Source of the DNA: an uncultured Acidimicrobiales bacterium | GTDB taxonomy: Bacteria; Actinomycetota; Acidimicrobiia; Acidimicrobiales; SZUA-35 | Direction of reading: 5' to 3' | Length of the DNA: 64,000 bases | Assembly (NCBI GenBank): GCA_938021675.1 | Contig: CALIFY010000005.1 | Coordinates: forward strand, 86,474 to 150,473 | Part shown: one piece after another, positions 1-8,800 of the stretch | How the letters are laid out: every line of letters starts with the position of its first letter | Numbering within the stretch: the stretch's first letter is position 1 | The notes under the pieces: model-generated | Database searches by the model: none | Seen by the model: the letters and a program-made list of their open reading frames with translations, nothing else | Told to the model about the DNA's origin: nothing | Translations under genes and position numbers: made by a program

Positions 1-951
1 CATGCCGGCCGCACCGCCACCGAGACGTTCCCTCGGCTTCATTCCCTGGCGATCGGGCTCAAACATCACCGGTGCGTTTCCGGCGTGAGCCTCGAACTCC
101 AACTCAAGAAACAGCGTTCCCCGTTGAGGCACGACGTCGCCGTTGGCGTTGACCAAACGACCCTGAGGTGGTCCGAGCTCGTCGAGCGAACGACCACCGA
201 ACTTGAATCTCCAGTCGAAATTGGCGGGGTGCTCAGCATCTGTGGTGTGGGGATCCATGAACTCTTTTCCGGTGATCGACGCCCCGGCCCGATAGGCCAT
301 GGCATCACCATCGCCGGTGAGCATATGGATCGGCCAGTGTGGGCCCTTCATCCCGCTGGCACCTGTGGCGAGCACCACAGACTTGCACTTGAAGACTGTC
401 AGCTTGTAACTCTTGACTCCAAAGCCGACCGCTCCGACGATCCGGCCGTCGGCCATGATCAAGTCGTAGATCATCCGCCGATAGACGATTTGAATCCCCC
501 GCTGCTTGGCTTGCTCGCGCAGCGTGTTTGGAATCGAGCCCGGCTCCATGAATAGCGATTTCGTAGTACCAAGCTGGTTTTCGCGGCGGTAGAGAGTCCC
601 GTCCTCTTCCGTGGCAAATTCGACGCCCCAATCGAGCAGCTCGGTGTAGCGATCGTGAGAATCAACCAAACCCGCTTCGGTCCAATCGCGATGGTTGAGG
701 TACTCCCCCGTCCTGGCGATCATGTCGAGCCAGGTGTCGAGATCATCTCCCCACTCAGGATTGAATACCAAGAAGCTGTCGACGTAGGGCGACTGACCTG
801 ACCGGCTCATGAAGCCCTTGTCGACGATGACCGCGTTGGCCCCCGCATCGTGGGCCTTGATCGCGGCAAAGCCACCAGCGATTCCCCCACCGATGACGAG
901 CACGTCACACTCGATCACTCGGTCCTGGCTTTGTATCACTTGCGCCCCCAT
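1..951 (-). CDS. FAD-dependent oxidoreductase (fumarate reductase/AprA-like flavoprotein), 3' end beyond the left edge
   Basis: The minus strand is open from 951 to the edge (317 codons, no stop). The N-terminus has a dinucleotide-binding Rossmann motif, DVLVIGGGIAGG, at about residues 16-27, followed by an acidic end of beta-2 (VIVDKG). About residue 210 the ATG motif LATGASG leads into a segment typical of the succinate dehydrogenase/fumarate reductase/APS-reductase flavoprotein superfamily. The substrate is unknown. The start at 951 gives MGAQVIQSQDRV; an in-frame GTG at 972 lies one base after the upstream SDR stop and is an alternative. The gene is probably the last visible member of an SDR-cupin-cyclase operon, so a role in oxidising or reducing the same catabolic intermediate is inferred. 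Confidence 0.85.
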   Translation of the reverse strand, partial: MGAQVIQSQDRVIECDVLVIGGGIAGGFAAIKAHDAGANAVIVDKGFMSRSGQSPYVDSFLVFNPEWGDDLDTWLDMIARTGEYLNHRDWTEAGLVDSHDRYTELLDWGVEFATEEDGTLYRRENQLGTTKSLFMEPGSIPNTLREQAKQRGIQIVYRRMIYDLIMADGRIVGAVGFGVKSYKLTVFKCKSVVLATGASGMKGPHWPIHMLTGDGDAMAYRAGASITGKEFMDPHTTDAEHPANFDWRFKFGGRSLDELGPPQGRLVNANGDVVPQRGTLFLELEFEAHAGNAPVMFEPDRQGMKPRERLGGGAAGM

Positions 952-973
952 TCGGATGATTCCGACCGGCACG

Positions 974-1768
974 TCACCCGGCGGTGTAACCGCCGTCGAG
1001 ATGGATGATGGCGCCGGTCATGAAGTCAGATCCACTGGAAGCCAAGAGCTGTACGACGCCGTGGAAGTCCTCGGGTTCGCCAAGCCTTCCGGCGGGAATT
1101 CGATTCAAAATAGCGGACCGAACGGCAGGACCATGACCCTCATCACTGTACATCCATGCGGTCAGGTCAGAGCGGAACACCGTGGGTGCTATGGCGTTGA
1201 CCTGAATACCGTCCGCTCCCCATTCGCAGGCCAACGACTTGGTTATGAGGTCGATGGCGGCCTTCGACGGGCAGTAGGCACTGTAGTTTGCGAGTCCGAG
1301 CGTCGCCCGGGCTGATGACATTAGGATCACTTTTCCGCCGCGGCCCTGTTCGAGCATCTGACGCCCGACCGCCCGACAGAGCAGCCAGGTCTGCCGAACA
1401 TTGACGTCCATCACGGCATCCCAATCCGCCACATCCTGCTCGACGATCGGCGCCACGAGGTTTGTTCCGGAACCCGAGACCAGGATGTCCAGGCCGCCCC
1501 CGAACTCGACCGCGGCCGACACGATGCTGTCGACGTCATCTTCGGCGGACGGGCGCAGGTTGACCTGATGAACATTGCCACCATTGTTACCAATCGCCTT
1601 GCCGACCTCGGCCAGCTTCTCACCATTTCCGCCGACCAACGTTACGTTGGCGCCCGCTCCCGCGAGCGCCCGAGCCGCTTCGGCTCCGAAGGCGCCCGTT
1701 GCGCCGGTGACAACGGCGGACTTGCCGGTCAGATCGAATACCTGTCCGGGGGTAGGAAGACCGGTCAT
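974..1768 (-). CDS. Short-chain dehydrogenase/reductase
   Basis: 264 residues, the normal length for a classical SDR. It shows the cofactor motif TGATGAFG (about residues 22-29), a structural NVR region and the catalytic YSAYCPSK (Tyr-x3-Lys). It should oxidise a hydroxyl or reduce a carbonyl with NAD(P)(H); the substrate cannot be read from the sequence. The start at 1768 is preferred over longer frames because an AAGGGG ribosome-binding site precedes it and the ATG overlaps the cupin stop as ATGA, showing translational coupling. It lies between the cupin and the flavoprotein in one minus-strand operon. Confidence 0.88.
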   Translation of the reverse strand: MTGLPTPGQVFDLTGKSAVVTGATGAFGAEAARALAGAGANVTLVGGNGEKLAEVGKAIGNNGGNVHQVNLRPSAEDDVDSIVSAAVEFGGGLDILVSGSGTNLVAPIVEQDVADWDAVMDVNVRQTWLLCRAVGRQMLEQGRGGKVILMSSARATLGLANYSAYCPSKAAIDLITKSLACEWGADGIQVNAIAPTVFRSDLTAWMYSDEGHGPAVRSAILNRIPAGRLGEPEDFHGVVQLLASSGSDFMTGAIIHLDGGYTAG

Positions 1769-2133
1769 CGCTCGACCCCTTCCGGATATGGCATAACTAC
1801 CACCATCGATGCCACATGGTTGCTGCGGTTCTCGACCGATCTCGCTTCGTTGGCCGGGATATGGCATGAGTCGTGACAGCCGAGTGTCACCTCGTCATCG
1901 TCGGTGATCACGGTGAGCTCACCGGCGGTGACGACGTACACCTTTTCCAGAGGCGTTGCCTCGTGGGTGCAGCCGCCGCCAGGAAGGAAGTGCGACATTC
2001 CTACCCAGAAGTTCTCGCTGGCTGATGCATCGAACCCTTGTAGTCGGAACGAGGCACACCCTGTGTGGTTCGGGGCCTCGTAGCCGTCGACGTCGGCGAA
2101 TCGGTTTACCTTCACTGTGCCCTCACTCCTCAT
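1765..2133 (-). CDS. Small cupin-domain protein
   Basis: A single-domain cupin of about 122 residues. The first cupin motif is visible as GGGCTHEATPLEKVYVVTAGE, with His, Glu and a second-motif His further on (LGCHDSCHIPANE), so a metal-binding barrel is likely. Small stand-alone cupins of this kind act as isomerases, dioxygenases or sensors in catabolic operons; the reaction here is unknown. The ATG at 2133 overlaps the cyclase stop by ATGA. An in-frame GTG about 21 bases downstream has a better-placed GAGGAG and is a credible alternative start. It is co-transcribed with the cyclase upstream and the SDR downstream. Confidence 0.78.
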   Translation of the reverse strand: MRSEGTVKVNRFADVDGYEAPNHTGCASFRLQGFDASASENFWVGMSHFLPGGGCTHEATPLEKVYVVTAGELTVITDDDEVTLGCHDSCHIPANEARSVENRSNHVASMVVVMPYPEGVER

Positions 2134-2987
2134 TCCTGAGCCGTGCCCGGTTCGACCCGAAAGTCGCCGGTCGGGTCGAGCATGGCGACGAGCCGGATAA
2201 TGCAGCCGTCGCCTTTGACCCACCGCCAGGGGAAGGCGGCGAAGGTGACGCGTTTGCCGGTAACCGCATCGATATCGCCCCCGACGTTTTCGAAACCGAT
2301 GATCCCGTTGCTGAGCAGGTGCCGGTGGCATGGCTCCCATAGGGGGAAGTCCTCGAGAACGTCGCGCCCGGTCTCCTGCTTGTACTCCTCACATGCCCAC
2401 GGAAGCAGGCCATCGGGCGCTCCCGGGCCGTGGGGGGCGATCGCTGTTGCGAGTGGGTGGTCGAGGGCCTGGGTGTCGGTGCCGACGGCCTTAACCCCTC
2501 GTTCGACGAACCATTCCCCGGCTTCTTCGTAAAAACCCGGTGAGTAGGCGTAGTAGGCGGAGTTGTCGCCATACGTGTGGTGCCATCCGGTGTTGACGAT
2601 GACGATGTCGCCGGGGCGAATCTCAGGATCTGCAGCGTCGAGGTCTTCGGCGGTGATTTTCTCCCATTTGCCTTTCGGCATGTCGACCACCACGCCAGTG
2701 CCAAAGAAGCAGTGCAACGGCACCTCGTCGAGAAACGGTGTGTTCTCAACGACGTGGGCCGGGACATCGACATGCGTCGTCGAGTGCATCACCGTTGTGA
2801 TCTTTTGGGTGAGCACCCGTGATTTCGCCATGTAGTGCACCCGCTCGATAACCGGGTCTTCGAAGTAGGGCCAATTGGCAACGCCGTGACCCCACGGGAT
2901 GCTGAGGTCATAGAACTCAAGCCCAGTCTCATTGCTGGGAAACGTGAATTCGTCGTAGCTGGTCGAGATCCTGTCACCAATAGCCAC
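2130..2987 (-). CDS. Cyclase-family (kynurenine-formamidase-like) metal-dependent hydrolase
   Basis: About 285 residues. The cyclase-family signature HxxTHxDxPxH is present as HSTTHVDVPAH, here with Thr where many members have Gly; these residues bind the catalytic metal. Other family marks are FYDLSIPWGHG near the N-terminus and GDIVIVNTGWH in the middle. Such enzymes hydrolyse amides, formamides or lactone-like intermediates; the substrate here is unknown. The GTG start at 2987 has an AGGAG site 7 bases upstream and faces the divergent SDR across a palindromic promoter. It is the first gene of the minus-strand operon, so regulation by the neighbouring IclR protein is likely. Confidence 0.85.
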   Translation of the reverse strand: MAIGDRISTSYDEFTFPSNETGLEFYDLSIPWGHGVANWPYFEDPVIERVHYMAKSRVLTQKITTVMHSTTHVDVPAHVVENTPFLDEVPLHCFFGTGVVVDMPKGKWEKITAEDLDAADPEIRPGDIVIVNTGWHHTYGDNSAYYAYSPGFYEEAGEWFVERGVKAVGTDTQALDHPLATAIAPHGPGAPDGLLPWACEEYKQETGRDVLEDFPLWEPCHRHLLSNGIIGFENVGGDIDAVTGKRVTFAAFPWRWVKGDGCIIRLVAMLDPTGDFRVEPGTAQE

Positions 2988-3009
2988 GAGAGGACTCCTT
3001 CTGGTAATC

Positions 3010-3029
3010 GTGTTCACTATGTGGAACAC
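3010..3029. promoter_or_regulatory. Palindromic operator GTGTTC-N8-GAACAC in a divergent promoter
   Basis: A perfect 6-bp inverted repeat with an 8-bp spacer sits in the 78-bp gap between the divergent cyclase and SDR genes, so one bound protein could control both directions. The obvious candidate ligand is the IclR regulator encoded just downstream of the SDR. The assignment is inferred from position and symmetry. Confidence 0.5.
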
Positions 3030-3065
3030 TGTGTCTCGCTTAACGGTACATCGGAGGACTGGGCA

Positions 3066-3833
3066 GTGCAAGGACGAAACGTTGTCATCACCGGTGCTGG
3101 ACGAGGCATCGGCGCCGGGATCGCCACCGCTTTCGCCGCGGCCGGAGCCAAAGTTGTTCTGGCAGCCCGCAGCGCCGATCAGCTCGACTCGGTTCGAAAC
3201 CGAATCGTCGCCACCGGTGGCCAGGCATGGTCCGTACCGTGCGACATCAGTTCCGACCGCGACGTGGAGCGACTGGCCTCCGAGGCCACCGGCCTAGCCG
3301 GAGGCCCGATCGACACGCTCATCAACAACGCCGGTGTCTACAAGTCGGCCCGATTCGAGGATCACACCACCGCCGATTGGCAGCAGATCATGGACGTCAA
3401 CGTTGTGGCCACGGTGCGAGTCACCAAGGCTTTTCTTGACGACTTGCTAGCCGCGGAACGGTCCCGACTCATCTTTCTCGCCTCGATTGCCGGGAAAAAG
3501 CCGAGTTTCGGGCAGGCCGCCTACAACGCGTCCAAACACGCGCAACTGGCGCTCACGCGTTGTCTGGCGCTGGAGTATGGAGGGACCGGGCTGCGGGTGA
3601 ACGCCATTTGTCCAGGATTCACCAAGACCGACCTCATCGATGTGGACACCATCGCTCAAACCCAAGGCGTGACGCCGGAGACCGCCTGGGCGAGCATCGA
3701 GTCGGCCTCGGCCATAGGTCGAACGGTGACCATCGAGGAAATCGCTGCGCTGGCGCTGTACCTTGCAAGTGACGCTGCCGATGGGATGAACGGTCAAAGC
3801 ATCGCGATCGACGGCGGTATCAGCTATGTCTGA
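3066..3833 (+). CDS. Short-chain dehydrogenase/reductase
   Basis: 255 residues, a classical SDR with TGAGRGIGAG at about residues 9-18, INNAG in the middle, and the catalytic Tyr-x3-Lys as YNASK. It is a second, divergent SDR in this cluster and is only distantly similar to the one at 974-1768. The start is GTG at 3066, chosen because GGAGG lies about 8 bases upstream; longer ATG frames would run through the palindromic promoter. The gene is followed after 30 bp by the IclR regulator, probably on one transcript. The substrate is unknown. Confidence 0.88.
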   Translation: MQGRNVVITGAGRGIGAGIATAFAAAGAKVVLAARSADQLDSVRNRIVATGGQAWSVPCDISSDRDVERLASEATGLAGGPIDTLINNAGVYKSARFEDHTTADWQQIMDVNVVATVRVTKAFLDDLLAAERSRLIFLASIAGKKPSFGQAAYNASKHAQLALTRCLALEYGGTGLRVNAICPGFTKTDLIDVDTIAQTQGVTPETAWASIESASAIGRTVTIEEIAALALYLASDAADGMNGQSIAIDGGISYV

Positions 3834-3863
3834 GACCTTCTTACGAACCAGGACTGAACGAGC

Positions 3864-4616
3864 ATGAGCCAAGTCGTACGCAGGTGCGCGGCGATTCTGC
3901 GATCGCTCGAAAGTCATCCCGCCGGCTTGTCGGTCGGTGCGATCGCTTCCGATGTCGGTCTTCCACGGTCAACCGTGTATCGGCTACTGAAATCGCTTGA
4001 GGCGGAGCACCTCATCGCCAGCTCATCGGAGCAAGGCGGTTTTCGACTTGGTCCCGCACTCATCCACCTCTCGACGTCGGCAAGTGCTTGGCTCGTCGAC
4101 GCAACACACGATCACCTCGTAGACCTCTCGAACCAGATCGAAGAAACGGTCGACTTGGCGGTACTTGCCGGCGCCCAGGTCCACTTCGTCGATCACATTT
4201 CCGGCCCTCACCCGCTGCAAGCGGCATCAGAGATTGGGCTCGCCTTTCCACTTCATTGCACCGCCAATGGGAAGGCACTTCTCGCCGACATGAAGAACGC
4301 CCAAGTCGAGATACTCATGAAGGATCGGCTTGAGGCGCTCACACCGAACACGATCACCGACATGCGCACTCTGCTCGACGAACTTGAAACGGTCAGATCA
4401 TCGGGCATCGCGTTCGATCGCGAGGAGCACAATGTCGGCATCAGCGCGGTCGGGGTCAAGCTTGACAACCCCTATGGGCTCAGCGTTGCCGTGTCGATCC
4501 CGGTACCGACCAGCAGGTTCATGGACCGGAAAGACGAGGTCATCATCGCGCTGACGGCTGGACACAAGCTCATCGAAGCCAGCATTGCGAACTCCGCCCC
4601 GATCGCCGATGAGTGA
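3864..4616 (+). CDS. IclR-family transcriptional regulator
   Basis: 250 residues with the two IclR domains. A winged helix-turn-helix occupies about residues 1-65 (LSVGAIASDVGLPRSTVYRLLKSL), and a C-terminal effector-binding domain follows (PLHCTANGKALLA is the usual family landmark). IclR proteins sense small aromatic or organic acids and bind palindromes in divergent promoters. This one most likely controls the flanking SDR/cyclase/cupin/flavoprotein cluster through the inverted repeat at 3010-3029. Its effector is unknown. Confidence 0.92.
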   Translation: MSQVVRRCAAILRSLESHPAGLSVGAIASDVGLPRSTVYRLLKSLEAEHLIASSSEQGGFRLGPALIHLSTSASAWLVDATHDHLVDLSNQIEETVDLAVLAGAQVHFVDHISGPHPLQAASEIGLAFPLHCTANGKALLADMKNAQVEILMKDRLEALTPNTITDMRTLLDELETVRSSGIAFDREEHNVGISAVGVKLDNPYGLSVAVSIPVPTSRFMDRKDEVIIALTAGHKLIEASIANSAPIADE

Positions 4617-4735
4617 ACCACCCGGCGCCCGGTCGGGAACACTTGACAAGCCCTAGCCGGGATTCGGAACTCGTTCCCTCCGATGCTCATGCCCCATGGT
4701 GGACAAGCCTGAGGTTGACGACGCGGTCCGTCGAT

Positions 4736-4778
4736 GTTACTTTCCTACTTAGTTAATTAAAGACTATGTGAAGTAACG
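4736..4778. promoter_or_regulatory. AT-rich promoter/operator region of the ArsR gene
   Basis: An AT-rich island, unusual for this window, with 7-bp arms GTTACTT (4736) and AAGTAAC (4772) around a central TTAATTAA palindrome. It lies about 40-80 bp before the ArsR start, where such repressors usually bind their own promoter. The exact operator limits are a guess. Confidence 0.3.
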
Positions 4779-4815
4779 GACGTGGTCTCGGTGATAGCAC
4801 GTAGATGGAAACTCG

Positions 4816-5166
4816 ATGACGGTCGATGACTCTCGACTCGATGAGACTTTCGCCGCCCTGGCTAACTCAACACGGCGGGCGATCCTGGCCCGTTTGGCCG
4901 AAGGGGAAGCGAGCGTCAATGATCTCGCCGAACCCTTCGACTTGACCCTCCCGGCGATTTCTAAGCACATCAAGGTGCTGGAGCAAGCTGGGCTGATCAC
5001 GCGCCGCCGACGAGCACAGTTTCGGCCATGCACGATCGCCGCCGCTCCACTGGCCGAAGTAGCTGATTGGGCCGAGCAGTACCGACACATCTGGGACCAT
5101 CGGTTCGACCGGATGAGTGACTACGTCCAAGACCTACAAGACACTCGACACAAGAAAGAGGCATGA
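4816..5166 (+). CDS. ArsR-family helix-turn-helix regulator
   Basis: 116 residues, a winged helix of the ArsR family. The recognition segment is VNDLAEPFDLTLPAISKHIKVLEQAGLI, followed by a wing. No cysteine pair of the metal-sensing kind is present. It belongs to the subgroup paired with SRPBCC/AHSA1 proteins, where the next gene starts right after the regulator stop; here the stop TGA and the next ATG are 3 bases apart. It probably represses its own operon from the AT-rich region upstream. The inducer is unknown. Confidence 0.9.
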   Translation: MTVDDSRLDETFAALANSTRRAILARLAEGEASVNDLAEPFDLTLPAISKHIKVLEQAGLITRRRRAQFRPCTIAAAPLAEVADWAEQYRHIWDHRFDRMSDYVQDLQDTRHKKEA

Positions 5167-5169
5167 TTG

Positions 5170-5655
5170 ATGACCGAAACCAAGGACGTCCAAATCGAAC
5201 GAGTTTTCGACGCTCCCATCTACCTGATCTGGGCGATGTGGACCGAGGCCGAGCATTTCTCCAACTGGTATGGCCCTATGGGCGCCAAAATTCCGAAAGC
5301 GGACATGGACGTCCAGGTCGGCGGCCGCCGACACATAGGTATGGAGATGGAAACCCCCGATGGACCGATGCAGATGTTCTTCGTTGGCGAGTACGTCGAG
5401 ATCGTCCCCATGACTCGCCTCGTGTACACCGAGAGCATGGCCGACGCCGACGGCGTTGCGATGACCGCCGAACAGATGGGCATGCCGGCCGGCGCGTCGA
5501 TGGAAACCTCCGTCGTGGTCGAACTGGCGGACCTTGGCGAACAAACGAAGATGGTCATGACACACATCGGCGTTCCCGCCGACTCTCCAGGTGGACAGGG
5601 TTGGGCCATGGCGATCAAGAAGATGGAAACCCGAGTCGCCGAACTCAGCGGCTGA
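5170..5655 (+). CDS. SRPBCC (AHSA1-like) domain protein
   Basis: 161 residues. The N-terminal ERVFDAPIYLIWAMWTEAEHFSNWYGP is the characteristic opening of AHSA1/START-like helix-grip proteins, which bind a hydrophobic ligand in a cavity. The function is unknown. It is translationally linked to the ArsR regulator, and such ArsR-SRPBCC pairs are common in actinobacteria. A TTG one codon before the ATG is possible but unnecessary. Confidence 0.88.
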   Translation: MTETKDVQIERVFDAPIYLIWAMWTEAEHFSNWYGPMGAKIPKADMDVQVGGRRHIGMEMETPDGPMQMFFVGEYVEIVPMTRLVYTESMADADGVAMTAEQMGMPAGASMETSVVVELADLGEQTKMVMTHIGVPADSPGGQGWAMAIKKMETRVAELSG

Positions 5656-5729
5656 CCGGGGCCATCTGCGATCGACAATCCACGTCGGCGCCTCGACAAC
5701 CGAGAACCGATGGCGAAGCTGGCTGGGCT

Positions 5730-5745
5730 CACCCACCGTTGGGTG
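5730..5745. terminator. Small GC-rich hairpin after the SRPBCC gene
   Basis: CACCCA-CCGT-TGGGTG forms a short stem in the 234-bp gap before the giant surface gene. There is no U-tract, so intrinsic termination is possible but weakly supported. The rest of the gap shows nothing recognisable. Confidence 0.3.
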
Positions 5746-5889
5746 GGCCGCCACTTCGTGTGTTCTCGGCGACCCGTGCTTCCCACCACTCCGGCCGTAG
5801 ATTCCGCTAACGCTTCCTCAACATCGGCTCCTTGCGGCCGAACGTCCTGATAGGCAGTCAGGCTTGTTCTCGCAGAGGGACTTCAGAGT

Positions 5890-8800
5890 ATGCGCGTGTC
5901 ACTACGACGGATCGCTCCGATCGCGGCCGGTTTGGCGTTGCTGTCAACGGTGCTGGTGACCGACAGCGGTTTCCTCCCTCCGGCCGGTGCGGACGGAGCG
6001 CCGGTTACAGGATCGTTCTTCATCGACTTTGACCGCGACGGCATGATCGACCCTGGAGAACGCGTGTTACCCGGCGATCCGTTGCTGCCACCGGATGGCA
6101 TCACGGTCACGGCCTACGATGTCGACAACACCGGTGCGGCGTGTTCGACGACCGATGTCGCCTACTCGTGCGACGTGTCGACACTGACCGGAACGTCGTT
6201 TCGGTTGGAGTTCACGCTTTCGGCGGCCGACGCCGCCGCCGGGTACGCCGAGACGTTCCGCGGGCCGGACTCGGCCTCCAGCGTTCAGTTCATCAACGCC
6301 GGCGAGACGGCCGACTTCGGCATCGTGCCACCATCGCAATGCCCGACCGACGGCGAAGGGTTCGGCGGCAACCCGAATTCGTCGGAAGGAAAGGTCTGGA
6401 CGACCTGCTACGTGAGCGGCCTCCGAACGGCGGGCGGAGCCCAAGATGTGGTGGTTGGTCTCAACTACGACCGGTCCGGGGCCATCGAGAAAATCGGCTA
6501 CAAAAACGGCGGAACGGCAGCCGATAACACCACCGACCCGGCCGAAGACGAACTCGGCGCGTTGTGGGGTGTGGCTTACGACGAGTGGAACAGCGTCCTG
6601 TTCTCCAGTGCAGTCCTCAAACGCCACGTCGATCTCGGCTCGGAAGGGTTAGACGGCCTCTACTGGCTGGCCTACCCATCTGGTGAGTGGCAGTCGGTAA
6701 GTCTCGGTGATCTCGGTGGTTCGGCGTTCGGTCCCGACCCGGTCGGCCGAGACCTCCCCGCCGTCCCGACCGACCCAAGCTACGACACGGCCGTCTACCC
6801 TCGGGTCGGCAAGTCGGGCATCGGCGATATCGATCTGGCCCCGGACGGCCGGACATTGGCCGTCACAAACCTCGAAGCGAAAGCCGTGGCTGTCTACGAC
6901 GTCACCAACGCAGTAGGCGGCACCGACCCCACCTACCTTCGTGAGTGGCCAATCGCCAACCCGGGATGCCCCGACGGCGCCAACCCGAACGACTATCAGC
7001 CCTGGGCCCTGACGGTAATCGACCCGACGACGGCCTACGTTGGCATTACCTGCACCGCCGAAAACGCCCCCGGGCCCAACGAGCATCTACTCATGGAAGC
7101 TCACATGGTGCAACTCGATCTGACCACCGGTGCCCAGACCGGTCTCGTGGTCATTCCGCTCGACTACGTGCACGGCTGCGGCGACACATACCTGAACGCC
7201 TGCGACGGCTCGCTGACGCTGCCGGACGGGAGCACGGTCAACAATCCGACCGTCGCCAACTGGCACGGCTGGCGGCCGAACTTCGAGCCGGAGGATCTCG
7301 GCTACCGGGCCGATGCCGACGTCTACATCGTCAATCACGCCCAGCCACTTTTCTCCGATATCGAGATCGACGATGACGGATCGCTGACCCTCGGTTTCGC
7401 CGATCGGTTCGCCATGCAGATGGGCTGGTGGAACTACGCTCCCGATCCGCTCGATCCGGCCTACGCCTATCAGACAACCGGAGGCGAGAACACCACGCTC
7501 TACCAGCCCGACCTGGCGGGCGAGATCCTCCGCGTCTGCAACACGACCGGCGATCCGACCAACGTGATGTGGGTCTTCGAGGGGCTTCCGGGCTGCGCGG
7601 TCAACGCCACCGATACCTCGGGCCTCGACCCGACCGTTCGAGGCGGGTTCCACAACGGCCCGTTCGCCAGCGGCGAGTTCTACCCGAATGAACTACACTC
7701 CCCAGGCTTCCTTGTCCACAACGAGACGGCTCAGGGTGGTTTGTACAACCGGCCGTTCTCCGATGAGATCCTGACCACCGCCATGGATCCGACCGACTTC
7801 AACGAGTTCGGGTTTGAATTCTTCAGCAACATCGACGGCTCGGCCGACTCGTTCAGCCTCACCGGCGGCGATATCTCGGCCGACCCTCAGGGGCTTCAGG
7901 CCAAGGGGGCGTCGCTCGGTGACGTCGAGGGCTGCTTCATCCCCATCGAAATCGGCGATTTTGTTTGGCTCGACCTCGACCGGGACGGCATCCAGGATCC
8001 CGGTGAGACACCGCTGGCCGGGGTGACGGTGACCATCACCGGACCCGGGCTACCGGCCGGTGGCGTGACGACGATGACCGATGCCAACGGCAACTGGGTC
8101 TTCGATTCGGGTCACGGGATCACCCACGGAACGACCTACACGGTCACTATCGACGTCTCCAGCAACACCACCCCGCTCCCCGGCTCGTTCACCAACACCG
8201 ACCTTTCCGAAACGACAGCCGACAACGGGACCAACGACCTCCACGACTCCGACGTCACGGGCGGGACGATCACCGTCGCAACCGGGGACCCGGGGGTCAA
8301 CGATCACAGCTTCGATGCCGGCTATGTACTGCCGGTGACCTGGGATGTGGCGCTCCGCAAGACGGTCGACTCCGCCAGCCTCGATATCGACAACCGGACC
8401 GTGACCTTCGACATCGAGGTCTTCAACCAGAGCACCGCCCCAATCCACGATTTCGAGGTCACCGACTACCTGGACGGCTCCGTATGGCAAGGTTTCGATA
8501 CCGGGGTGAACGGCGATGGCACCACCACCGGCGATCAGCTTCTCGACTTTTCATGGGACGCCGCCGATGTACTCAACCCGGTGGTGTCGATCGACGGTGT
8601 GCTTCCACCAGATGAGTCGGTCAGCATCCCCGTCACCGTGACCTGGGTGGACCCACTCCCGGTCGGGACCACCGAGTTGGCCAACTGGGCCGAGATTTCC
8701 AACTTCGATGATGACGGCGACGACTCGAACGGCAACGCCGCCGACGGCGCCTTGATCGACGTCGACTCGACACCGGACAACACCAACGGGATCGATGGAT

